From positions 23,485,482-23,549,481 of the forward strand of contig NC_052395.1 of assembly GCF_009389715.1 (NCBI RefSeq): a stretch of DNA of 64,000 bases, written 5' to 3'. Numbering within the stretch: the stretch's first letter is position 1; every line of letters begins with the position of its first letter. The notes under the pieces were generated by a model. That model did not search any database and had not been told where the DNA came from. It saw only the letters and a list, made by a program, of their open reading frames with translations. Shown here one piece after another: positions 47,701 to 58,620 of this stretch. Source of the stretch: Phoenix dactylifera (lineage: Eukaryota > Streptophyta > Magnoliopsida > Arecales > Arecaceae). The translations under genes were made by a program, and so were the position numbers.

Positions 47701-50304
47701 CATTTTTGTAGCCTATATTGTGGTTTATCTTATAAACTGTCATGAAGAAATGTTATATACTTGTGTTTATATAGGCCATATCGAGGCTTCTTGTTCTAGA
47801 TTATTGTGCAGTACACATCATTTACTTGTGTTCCTTTTTCTCGTATTTTAGGTTTTCTTATAAATTGTTATGTGGAATTATTGGCCCATGTCATGGGTCG
47901 TAAATGATTTGGTTAAACTTGTTAATATTTGTATAGCCCATGTTGTGGCTTTTCTTTATAAATCCTATTGAAAAATTATAAGTTAGTGGATTTTTTTTAT
48001 ATCATTATGTTGAATTGTAGTATAACTGCTTTGACATGGCCTTTGTCGTGGCTTATATATAATATGGTTAGACTTGTAACATACTTGATTTTTTGCAGCC
48101 TAGTTATGGTCTTTTTTTATAAATTGTTATGAAGAATTGTTATATACTTGCGCTCATATAGCCCATGTCAAGGCTTCTGGTTTTGGATTATTGTGCAGGG
48201 CCATTATTTACTTGCGTTACTTTTTCTCATGTTTTGGCTTTTCTTTTAAACCATTGTGGAATTATTGGCCCATGTTGTGGCTTGTAAATGTTTTGGTTAA
48301 ATTTGTCAATACTTGCATAGCCCATGTTGTGGCTTTTCTTATAAATCATTGTGAAGAATTATAGGTAAGCGGATTTTTTATATGTGGAATAGTTATATAC
48401 TTGCTTTCACATGGCCCATGTTGTGGCTTATATGTAATTTGGCTATACTTGTTATGTACATATTTTTTGTTGCCCATATTGTGGTTTTTCATAAAAATTG
48501 TTGGGAAGAATTGTTATATACTTGTGTTTGTAAAGCCCATGTCGAGGCTTCTTGTTTTGAATTATTGTGCAGGTCCATTATTTAGTTGTATTACTTTTTT
48601 CCATATTTTGCCACTTCTTTAAACCATTATGTGGAACTATTGGCCCATGTCGTGGCTTATATATGTTTTGGTTAAACTTGTTGATACTCATATAGCCCAT
48701 GTCGTGGCTTTTCTTATAGATTATTGTATTAGACATCAGTGGATTTTTTGTATCATTTTGTGGAATTGTTATTACTTGCTTTCACATGGCCTGTTTCATG
48801 GTTTATATTTAAATGTAGCTCATATTATGATTGTTCGTATAAATTGTCATGATGAATTGCTATGTGCTTGTGTTCATACAGCCCATGTCGAGGCTTCTTA
48901 TTTGGATGATTATGCAGCACCATTACTTGTCTTCCATTTTCCGGTGTTTTGGCTTTTATTTTATAACCTATTATATGGAATTATTGGCCCATGTCGTGGC
49001 TTGCAAATGTTTTGGTTAAACTTGGTAATATTTGTATAGCCCATATCGTGGCACATTTTACAAATCAATTTAAAGGTTTATATGTTAGTGCATATTTTAA
49101 TTTGTTATGTTATACTGTTATATACTTGCTTTAGTATAGCCCATGTCGTGGCTTGTATATAATTTGGTTAAACTTGTCATAATTTCTAGCCCATATTATG
49201 GTTTTTCTTATAAATTTTTATGTTGAACTATTATATACTTGTGTTGATACAGCCCATGTCGAGGCTTATATGTAATCTGGCTAAACTTCGTGTATTTGAT
49301 TTTTGTAACCATATTGTGGTTTTTCTTATAAATTATGATGTAGAATAGTTAAATACTTGTTTTTTTATGGCCCACGTTGTGGCTTCTTGTTTTGGATTAT
49401 TGTGCAGGACTGATATCTACTTGTGTTCCTTCATTCCATGATTTGGCTTCTAAATGTTTTGGTTAAACCTGTGAATATTTGTATAGCCCAAGTTGTGGCT
49501 TTTCTTACGTACCCTTTTGAAGAATTATAAGTCATTGATTTTTTTTTTATATATCATTATGTGGAATTGTAATACATTTGCTTTCACATGGCCCATGTCG
49601 GGGCTTGTATATAATATAGTTAAAACTTACTATGTTCTTGTATTTTTATAGCCCATGTTATCGTTTTTCTTATAAATTGTTATGAAGAATTGTTATATAC
49701 TTGTGTTCATATAGCCCATGTCAAGGCATCTTGCTTTGGATTATTGTGCAAGCCAGTTATTTACTTGTGTTACGTTTTCCTATGTTTTGGGTTCTCTTTT
49801 AAACTATTATGTCATATTATTGGCCCATGCTGTGGCTTGTAAATGTTTTGGTTAAATTTGTCAATATTTGTATGGCCCATGTCTTGGTTTTTGTTATAAA
49901 TCCTTGTGAAGGGTTATATGTTGGCGGATTTTTTTATATCATTATATGCAACTGCTATATACTTGCTTTCACATGGTCCATGCCACGGCTTATATATATA
50001 ATTTGGCTAAACTTGTTATGTACATATTTTTGGTTGTGCATATTGTTGTTTTTTCTTATAAATTGTCATGAAGAATTGTTATATTCGTTTTTGTAGAGTC
50101 CATGTCGAGGCTTCTTGTTTTGAATTACTGTGCAGGTCCATTATTTACTTGTGTTACTTTTCCCATGTTTTAGCATTTTTTTAAACTCTTATATGGAATT
50201 ATTGGCCCACATCATGGCTTATAAATGTTTTGGTTAAACTTTTCTATATTTGTATAGCCCATGTCGTGGTTCTTCTTATAGATTATTGTAAAGTATTAGA
50301 CGCC
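44750..50304 (+). repeat. Hierarchical tandem repeat (about 375-bp units in higher-order repeats)
   Basis: The block is built from subrepeats with an anchor close to GCCCATGTCGTGGC. In one well-kept unit the anchors are at 48164, 48271, 48323, 48417, 48475 and 48538, so five subrepeats of 107, 52, 94, 58 and 63 bp make a unit of 374 bp. The unit marker CATGTCGAGGCTTCTTGTTT recurs near 45451, 45834, 46213, 46549, 46901, 47401, 47778, 48165, 48539, 48885, 49370, 49717 and 50100. Private variants sort these as A-B-C-D-E-F, A-B-D-E-F, B-D. The ORFs in it follow the repeat and are not credible proteins. The array is cut at 50304 by a retroelement remnant. Confidence 0.9.
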
Positions 50305-50356
50305 ATGATTTATCACGATCCTTAGTGATCTTAACTTAAGCTCGATACCACTAAAT

Positions 50357-53300
50357 TGTCACACTCCGAACCCAGAGTGTAATAGATGCCACATACCTAT
50401 ATAGCAGACCATAAAAGCATCCAAGACTATAGATCAAATTAAAACAATAATAATTCTTAAAAATTTATTTAATCAAGAATTTATTCAAATAATTCTTACA
50501 ATAGCTCCAACGTGACATAAGTCAACATATGCTAATTATTTAAATCAAATAAATTTTCTAACTAGTCTAACTAAAATTCTAATAACTGAAAGTATCTTAA
50601 AAAAATAGCATACTCCGCAAGCCTCAAGCAATCATGTATCCGAATTTGAAAAACAAAGAAAATATAATTATGAGTAGGGCTGCAAATGGGTCGGGCTGAG
50701 TCCTGAGTGGCCTCGATCCGATCCGGTTTTTTGTTCAGGTCCTAATTTTGGACCTAGACCCGGCCCGGTTGAAAATTGGGTTGGGTCGGGTCGGGTCCAT
50801 GCCTACAAATTTTGACCCGACAGGTCATTCGGGTCGGGTCCGGATCTATGTATTTTTATATTCAAAGTTCCACTATATAATAGTAAATAACATCAAGCAA
50901 AAAAATGGGCCGGGTTCGGGTTCGGGTCGGGTCTGGGTCGAGATTGGGTGGACCCGAACCGATCCGAAAAATAGAACGGAAAAAAATTTAGGACCCGACC
51001 CGGCTTCACGGGTTCTAAAATTCGGGTCGAGTCGGGTCTAACGTGGGTCGGGTCAGGTCACAGGTCGACCCGATCCATTTGCAGTCTTAATAATGAGCTA
51101 CATTAGCCTAGTAAGCAACATAATACCTCAAAGTGGGGTCAAGCATACCAAGTAATTAATTAAAAGCACCAAATATTGATTGAAAAATAAATTATTTTTT
51201 GAATAATGCATATTTCTTTTTGAAGTATAATATTATTTTCATAACGAAATATCAGAAATCCAACATCAATAGGCTATGGCCATATAACCCAGTGGCATGG
51301 GCCAGATGCATAAAGCGCCAAACACCACTATTATTAACTACCGGTGGTGCAGTGTCCAAATACCCCTATTCTAATCACCGGTGGTGCGGTATTGAAACAA
51401 GTTTCTCACATATTATAAGTTGACAAGGCCAACGAATCATTTTCATTGGCGGGGCTAGATCATGCTGTGTTGAGAATACATATAAAACAGATTTTTCATG
51501 ATCTGCAGTCATATTTTTTAGATTTCATAATATAGCACATAATATATTTTAAAATAATCATAACATTAATATGGCTAATCCGTTTAAAAGATATCATAAT
51601 TAAATTTAATCAACTAATTATTATTTTATCAAAAATTTGGAAAACACACATTGAAGTATTATGCTACTTTCCTTTTTTCGCTTCAAAAATTCTATTTCAG
51701 TTAGACGAGTCAGGTGTACCTATTTTAATATCATTAAAATATCATTAATATCAAAAGTTAGGATACTATTAGGGATATGACTTCATGTCCAAATCAGGAT
51801 GGATAAAAGGCAATGTCAATCACGCAGCGGTACCTGATCGCATGGATCCGTCGAAACAAGGAGAATTCAACTGTTCAGGTGAAGATCAATGGTGGTCAAA
51901 TTTCAAAAGATCTAGCTAGTGCTGAAGTATTGGATCGATCTATCGTCCGGGTACTGGGCAGTCAGAGCCTCCACAATAGAGTCAATTGAGACCTGAACAA
52001 AGAGAGACAAGGCTTCATGCTCGATAAAATGAAGAATAGGGTTAATCAAGCGGTAAGTACCCGGCACCTCAATTGATCTGATCAAAATAAAATTTATCGA
52101 ATTATGCTTGGACTAAGGCATATATGGTTTAACAAAGATCAGGGCAATCAAATCTGACAATATTTTGCAGGGACTAGGGTGGGGGCCGACATGTCGCCCG
52201 ACGACCCTAGATCGGGATCTTTCACTAGGGTCAATTCAAAATCACTGTGAAGAGTCCCTACGGGATCTAACTACCTTAGAGAGAGTAGAGAGAGAAAGAG
52301 TCCAGCAAGAGAAAAGAGGAGAGAAGAGAGAGGAGAGAGAAAAAAGAGAGACTCTCTTCTTCTCCAAAATGGGGGAGTCTATCTCTCCTTTGATGGGATC
52401 TAGGGGTGGCCAGCTCTGATTGTGACAGGAGGCAGCTTGGCCAACCTTGGCGGCTAGCTCCGATTGCGACAGGAGGCAGCTCGGCCAACCTCGGCGACTG
52501 ACGACGGCAAGCAAGGGTCGATGTGGCGAGAGAAAACAAACTGAAATAGAGCTTCCTTGTTTCGGGCGGTTTCTCGGTGATTCGCTGTCCAAATCAAGGC
52601 CAATCGTCCTACAACAAGAAAAGAGAGAAAGGAAGAAGAAAAGGGAGTGCTTACCTCGGTTTGGGAGGGCTTCGACGACTCCTTCCGGCAATAAGATGAG
52701 GGTGAAGGTCAGAGGAAGGGCTCGAAATTGATAGCTTAATCTTGGGTGAATTCGAAGGAGAAGGGAACGGGATCTTAAATAATTGATCCCAAGCCTTATC
52801 TAGTCGATCTCTAGATTGCGATGAACTCCCGATTCATCACGATTGGGAAGGAAGAAGACTCCAGTCGGCACTAAAGAGAGGAGAGAGAATATGGTAAGAA
52901 GAAGAGAGAGCTGTGAGGCCCTCTCTCCTTCCCTCCCTTTCCTTCCTGAAGTAGAGGAAGGCCCTCGACGATGCTTGTGGTCGGCGACCCTAGCGGCTGA
53001 CAACCCATGGCAGTGTTGGCAGCGTGTCAAGCCGGACGACGATCGGCAAAACAAAACAAAAGAACGTGAAACAAGGGAGACCCTGTTCACGACTATTTCG
53101 GAGAGTCACCGGCTGGATTCAAGGTGATGATGGGGGCCCAAAACTGGAAAAAAGGAAGAGAAGAAGCTTGATAACCTTATCTTACCTCTGGTGAACTCTC
53201 TCGGCTGGATCGATGGTGAAATCTCCGAGCAATCCCCACGGAATAACTCGAGAGTAATCTCAACAAAAATAGACTCAAATTGGCAGTGAACTTGGGTGAT

Positions 53301-53500
53301 TAATGGTGAGGATTGAAGGAGGGGTGAGGTTTGCTTAAATAGACATGAAAGCTAGGGTTTTCTAGCCTCTAATGCAGTCGAAGAGGAGCCAGAGTCGGTC
53401 TCCTCTTTCGACAAAATAGGAAACTTCATTCCCCTTTTTTTTGTGGGTCCGATCTTACTTTGTGCTGGGCTTTGGGTCGGTTAGTGGACCGGCCCTCACA
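50357..53500 (-). repeat. LTR of the long-LTR element (about 3.1 kb)
   Basis: Ends are TGTCACACTC at 50357 and GGCCCTCACA at 53500 (plus strand). The interior includes a foldback insertion at 50677-51088, two GA/CT-rich blocks (about 52280-52360 and 52870-52950) and GC-rich ORF-like patches. Two CAGGAGGCAGCT(C/T)GGCCAACC copies lie about 52 bp apart near 52427 and 52469. The overlapping ORFs here are low-complexity and not taken as genes. Confidence 0.5.
50677..51088. mobile_element. Foldback element with GGGTCGGG arms and inverted ends
   Basis: The start, GGGCTGCAAATGGGTCGGGC, and the end (complement), AAGACTGCAAATGGATCGGG, form inverted termini of about 20 bp. Both arms are tandem variants of GGGTCGGGTC/GACCCGACCC, with an AT-rich centre, so the whole 412 bp can fold into a hairpin. 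Imperfect flanking repeats AATTATGAGTA and AATAATGAGCT suggest a 9-11 bp target duplication, which would fit a Mutator-like origin; this is inference. No coding capacity. Confidence 0.65.
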
Positions 53501-53951
53501 AACTTCATTCCTTAAATAATTTCATCCTCCAAATTAACATATCTGAAGGCTTCAAAAAGTTGAAAATACTCAATTCTTATCTCATCCTCAAGCTCTTAAG
53601 TAGTCTCCATAACTATAAAAGAAATCCAAACCAAAGTCCTCTAAATACTTTTTCAACTTAGAATTAATATTTTTGACAAAATTTGAAATAACTTAACCAG
53701 CCACACTTTCGCGGCACAACTCCGATAAAAACCCACTAAAATTATCTGAGTTCGCAAAATAATTTTTGAATCAATAAGACCCCCAAATTGGTCAAACCCC
53801 GCAATTTATAACCCATACACAAATTGTCCATCAAAAACCAAACCCTATAGATCACTTCTAGCATAACCCCTAGAAATCTTAAACTAAAATTTTAATGTCA
53901 CTTATGCCACAGTCCTTAGTAATCTTAAACCTTAAGCTCTGATACCACTTT
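53501..53951 (-). other. Short internal domain of the long-LTR element
   Basis: Lies between two LTRs. A primer site complement, CTCTGATACCA, is at 53936-53946 and a weak purine-rich tract borders the LTR start at 53500. No open frame longer than a few tens of codons. Confidence 0.45.
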
Positions 53952-54535
53952 TGTCATGCTCTGAACCCAACACTCAGGTCGGCTATGTGACACGACCACA
54001 TATGGCCTAGAGTAAAGCCTTAAAGAATATGCAAGGCTTGAAAATTTATTTCAACCTCAATATAATTGAACAATAATTATCTCATTTCAAAATTGGTATA
54101 ATTACAAAATTTAGTCATCCATCTAATTTCAGTGATAATCTATCTATTTATTCTTTCACCAGTGAGTCTAACTACAACTAAGTACCAAACATCTTGCAAC
54201 TCTGAAAGAAAAAGAAAAGAGGTGTTGTGAGCTTTACAATCAGTAAGAATCTCCATACATTCACAGCAACACATTAATATAAGTTTAAAAATAGCAAAAA
54301 ATCATTATACACATCATGAAATCATAAATCGACTATCAATAATGCTCAAATAAACTATATACACATATACATCAAATATCAATGGAAATATAACCACTCG
54401 AGGGATAAATTATACGGTATCTCATAAATCTCCAATAATGTTTTCATGCAGCTTTTTATTCCATTTCTTTTTAACTCGATCTGGATCCAACATTAATTAT
54501 CTTTTTGACTTTGGGCCAAATTCTGGTCACGTTTT

Positions 54536-55016
54536 ATGAAACTCTTTGACCCCAGAATTTGGAGTATCCTACTTTCACGTGATTCGCAGGGGTTCAACAA
54601 GCAATCGATATTTTACGATCAAAGGTGTAGTACTGCTTGTAGTAGCGGTCCTTATATCTCATATTAACAATCGAAAGATGGTCGAAAGAAAAAATCTCTA
54701 TTTGATGGGGCTTCTTCCTATACCTATTCTTTCTATACCTATGAATTCCATTGGACCCATAAATGAGACATTGGAAGAATCTTTTTGGTTTCCAATATCA
54801 ATATGTTGATTGTTTTGCTCCTGTATCTTCCAAAAGGAAAAAAGATTTCTGAGAGTTGTTTCATGGATCCGCAAGAGAGTACTTGGGTTCTCTCAATAAA
54901 TAAAAAGTGTATCATGCCTGAATCTGACCGGAGTTCACGGTGGTGGAGGAACCGGATCGGAAAAAAGAGGGATTCTAGTTGTAAGATATCTAATGAAACC
55001 GTAGCTGGAATTGAGA
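54536..55016 (+). pseudogene. ycf2: Plastid ycf2 5' fragment inserted in nuclear DNA (NUPT)
   Basis: About 480 bp correspond to the N-terminal part of plastid Ycf2. Recognised pieces include [12 protein letters not shown] (other frame), [59 protein letters not shown] and [20 protein letters not shown]. An extra G near 54590, a small TATACCTAT-containing insertion near 54725 and another frame change near 54780 break it. Plastid similarity to ycf2 stops at GGAATTGAGA; the following 55017-55190 may be a second plastid piece that I could not place. Ycf2 is part of a plastid import motor, but this copy cannot be functional. Confidence 0.88.
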
Positions 55017-55375
55017 AAACAAAATTGTTTGAAGCACGCACAGAACCGGAAGCGCCCCTTGTTTCAAAGAGAGGAGGACGGGTTATTCACATTTAATTTG
55101 ATGGTCAGAGGCTAATTGAAAGCTAAGCAGTGGTAATTAAGATCCCCCTGGGGAAAAAGAGAGATGTCTCCTACGTTACCTGTATACTGATTAGTCGTAA
55201 ATCAATTTGATTTTGTTATACCATTAAAAAAACACAATTTGAGATACAAATTTAAGAACCGTTCACTAATTCTAAAGTAAAAATAGTTAATGGTTCCAAT
55301 TTGCCCTGAATTTTTGGTCTGTGACCGGAAATCTATTTTTTCTCTTTTCAATAGAAGGGGAAGGGAAGTTTTTAT

Positions 55376-55695
55376 GGGGCAATCAATAGGTGTTACATTT
55401 TCTGCCCGTGATAGGGCAATCGATAATGCCACATTTTCAGCCTCTGATGGGGCAATCGATGATAATGAGATCAGCCAGAGACCATGTTCATTTCAATGAA
55501 GTTCACATTTATACATTAATTCTTTTTATTTCCGGCTTTAGACTAACCATGACCACGTTTTTCGCCCGTGGCTGGGCAATCGATAAGTATCATATTTCCA
55601 GCCTGTGATGTGGTAATCGAAAAATGTCACATTTTTCATCCATGATGGGGCAATCGATAAGTATCACATTTTACGACTGTGACGAAGTAATCAAT
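55376..55695 (+). repeat. 37-bp tandem repeat in two blocks
   Basis: The word GGGCAATCGATAAGTATCAC and variants recur with the AATC(G/A)A core at 55381, 55418, 55454 and then 55578, 55615, 55652, 55689. The period is 36-37 bp inside each block and the blocks are separated by about 124 bp. Units read roughly GTGATGGGGCAATCGATAA then GTATCACATTTTCAGCC. Confidence 0.88.
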
Positions 55696-56200
55696 ATAAC
55701 ATGATTAGTCTAAAGCACTACATTAATTAGTCTAATGATGCTAAGGTAAGTTATGAGTTATAACATGGTTAGTCTAGAGCACCACATCCATTAGTCCGAT
55801 TATGCAAATGTAAGTTATATTTATATTTGCATCTGTCATACTTTCAATCATAAGCATAACGATCAAAACATGGTTTAATACTGAAACTATCATAAAAGAA
55901 TTTTTGCACCACATCCACTAAAGGATCCGCCATCACGTAGTAACCTAGAACTATCCACTAGTCCTTTCCATCCAAACATCCATGAATCAATTAGAGAGAG
56001 AAAATACTAAGAGAGAGCGAAAAGAGAAAGAAGGAAGAGAGAGAAATGAGAAGAGAGGAGAGAAAATATGGGAAGAAGAACAAAGCTATGAGGTTCTCTC
56101 TCCTTTCCTCCCTCTCCTTTCCGAAATAGAGGAAGGACCTGACAAATATTTTGAACAAGAACCGGAGATGTTGTGGTTGGAAGGCAAGTAGCTAACCACA

Positions 56201-56889
56201 ATGTTACTGTCGATATCTATAAGTGGTTTATTTTACTTATTAAAGAGTTTTTAGATCATTAAATAATCAATTTATTATATTATGATATTTTGTATTTTAA
56301 TTATTATTTTTTGTAAATAAATTTTTTCATTGATAAATATAAAAATTATTTATAGACATTTTCAAAATTTTGTTCCCAAAAATATTTATTAATAATAGTA
56401 ATTTCTAAATGCTGATTTTTTCTACAATTTTTTATAAGTTGTCTAAAAAATAAATAATTCATATTTTTTATTTATAATATATCTAAAGTGCAATGATAAT
56501 ATTCGACATACCAAATAATTAATATTTTTATATTATGTTTTATTTGAAATAATTTAGTTTTTAATATTTCAATACATATGCAATTGAACTAATGATTTGG
56601 ATTCTTGATCAGATTGGTCTTCATACGAGTTTAATAGTCGTATCTTAAATTTTTAGTTATTGTGCCATATGCAATCTATATAGTATCGGACTTATATCCA
56701 TATTTTGATATAAAAATATAGATATAACATTGATATGCTTAGTATCTATTTGTATTCATATTTGTTTAGAATAAATATGGATACTAGTTTTGATATTTAT
56801 TTAATTTTTATATTTGTATTTGTTGAAAAATATGGACATATTTGGATTCGATTTGTATTCATCGGTGCTAGCTAAGTCTATTTGGATTG
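56201..56889. other. AT-rich DNA with a GATATGGATA-type repeat
   Basis: Very AT-rich; 56640-56870 resembles the foldback-like repeat at 6794-7291 (TATCCATATTTG words in both orientations). No gene seen. Confidence 0.4.
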
Positions 56890-58620
56890 AAAAAATAAGA
56901 GTATTTTTCCAATAAAAGTATTGACGGTAATGAATCTCTCGAGACCTCTTTGAATATTTTATTGCTTCTTGAAAGTGTGGTCTTAAAAATGGCTTGCTTG
57001 CCATGTCCAGCTTTCATCTAGTTCTCAAAAATATGTTGGGTGCCATGGTAAGTTCTCATCTAGGTTTGCTGGATAAAAAATTTTTAAGTTTTAATAAAAA
57101 ATTCCACGTCCCTCATCTGTGGGATTGCTTGAGTATTTGCTAAAAAAAATTGTGACATTAAAGTAGATGTTTGTCTTCGATCATCCCTTGACAACTTTGC
57201 GTAACGATTCGGTTTTTTTTTTTTTTAGTTAAAACCCACAATAAAGTTATCACCGTCAAGGTGAAGGTTAAATCGTTTGCTGGTGAAAACAAGTCTAAAG
57301 GTACTGGACGTGGTCGTGCTTTTGATTAGCTTCCAATCAGGCAGTCAAATATCAGGAGGTGGACGGGCGGGGAATATACGCTTTCCCGGGAATATGCATA
57401 CCCTTCTGTGGAGGGAATATACGGGTAATGCCGCGTGTTCAGACGGACTAGTTAACTGATGACGCTTCTTCTTTTAAGCAAGTAGCAATATTACGACATT
57501 ATTCTGTTATCATTGACGTACATGTTAATTGCTATTGATTATCATAACAATTGTAGCAACTATTATTCCCTAGCTTCCGCCAAACTATCCTCTCCTTTTG
57601 AATGAACTTAAGTGGGGACCAAGAAATTTACATATTATTGCCGTCTTCCACTTCAAACAAGCTCGATTGATCTCCTTATCTCAGAAAGTAGCTAGCTACT
57701 TGGGTGAAACGTTGTTGGAGAGATGCAGTCTTCTGGGGTCAAGAACGCTCGGGCTCCTGTGTTTTACCTTCGTTTTGGTTGGAAGATCTATGATTGGGCG
57801 AAGAAGTTGCGACCTCCTCCGCCACGTTAGGCACCTCCCGTTTTCAGTCGTAACCGTTGCTTTCCCCTTTTCAGTCGTAACCACTTCTTGACCATCTGTG
57901 GATGTGCTTCCTTCGGAAAAAAAAAAAAAAGAAGAAGAAGAAAGAAGAGAATTTTTCTAAGGAAAACATTGACGGCAGTATGTCTCTCAAGACCTCTCCG
58001 TATTGTACCCAAAAAAAAAAAATCTCTCCGTATCGTTTTTGCTTCATGGAAAGCGGTGCCACAAAATGTGTGGGGTGCCATGACAAGCTTTCATCTAGGT
58101 GTTGTAAATAAAAGAATTTGAAGCACTAATAAAAATTCCACCTACCACGCCAGGTGGGATTGCTTGTCACGATGCAATTCAATAAAAAATGTGACATTAA
58201 CTACCAAAAAAAAATGTGACATTCAAATACATACTTGTTTTCCATCTATATTATCATCCCCTTGCTAGCCTTCCATAAAATTTGGTTCTAATTATCTATT
58301 TTAAAATGTGCTCTCGTCAGTCATGTTAGGCTTGCAAGTAATACTAGGGCTATGATTCACCGTCAGGTTAAGGCTTAGCCCACGTCAGGAGCTACGATTC
58401 ATTGTGCTCCATCATTTGCCGGTCAAAGGGTTGATGCTTTCGGATAGGTTCACCGACCATTCACGTGCAGAAAATATAGCTTGAATTCTACGTGTTGACA
58501 CCGACTAGGTTGACTGAAGACGCAAGTATAAATATTTTATAGCTTGACTGACGACATTATGTTGCATCGCTATTGATTATTATAGCAGGCAAAGCAGCCA
58601 TTATTTATCTCTTTTTTTTG
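56890..58620 (+). repeat. Diverged tandem duplication, period about 1.07 kb
   Basis: The order of landmarks is the same twice. TTGACGG-A-T-TCTC-AGACCTCT occurs at about 56920 and 57970, GGGTGCCATG near 57039 and 58073, AAAAATTCCAC near 57098 and 58132, GTGGGATTGCTTG near 57120 and 58154, TCACCGTCA near 57251 and 58358. TTGCTATTGATTAT occurs near 57530 and a related word near 58570. Copies are roughly 70 percent alike by eye. The unit carries GC-rich ORF-like patches (57277-57459 and 57598-57891) in copy 1 only, none recognised. A further small piece (ATTATAGCAGTCATTATTTA) recurs at about 59352. Confidence 0.65.

Larger units (their letters stand above)
50305..56200 (-). mobile_element. Old long-LTR element in LTR-internal-LTR-internal arrangement
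   Basis: Two places share the layout CTTAGTGATCTTAA...AAGCTC(T)GATACCA followed within a few bases by TGTCA(C/T)(A/G)CTC(C/T)GAACCC: 50316-50372 and 53918-53970. Read on the minus strand each is an LTR end, a tRNA-Met-type primer site and a leader. The LTR at 50357-53500 has TG...CA ends (minus strand TGTGAGGGCC...GAGTGTGACA). The 451 bp between (53501-53951) has no coding content. The two LTRs share a GA-rich then CTCTCTCC block (about 52862-52965 and 56040-56140). No gag-pol was found, so it is non-autonomous or deleted. Confidence 0.5.
53952..56200 (-). repeat. Second, truncated LTR of the long-LTR element
   Basis: Starts TGTCATGCTC at 53952 beside the primer site. Similarity to the other LTR is recognisable only in patches, best in the GA-rich/CTCTCTCC block near 56040-56140, and is lost after about 56200, where the TGTGAGGGCC end should lie. 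It carries a plastid DNA insert and a 37-bp tandem repeat. Confidence 0.4.

Noticed and set aside
44751..50096. Many ORFs of 60-136 codons with similar Cys/His/Leu-rich peptides (for example 48629-49039)
   Set aside because: They recur because the DNA repeats. Lengths and frames vary from unit to unit and the unit is not a multiple of three in all copies, so a protein-coding repeat family is not supported.
52165..53127. Possible host gene in GA/CT-rich ORFs (149, 94, 96, 94 codons)
   Set aside because: Overlapping frames on both strands, low complexity, and location inside a repeated LTR region with a related copy near 56.05 kb.
54546..55096. Functional ycf2-like gene
   Set aside because: Only the N-terminal portion of a protein of about 2000 residues is present, with frameshifts; best explained as transferred plastid DNA.
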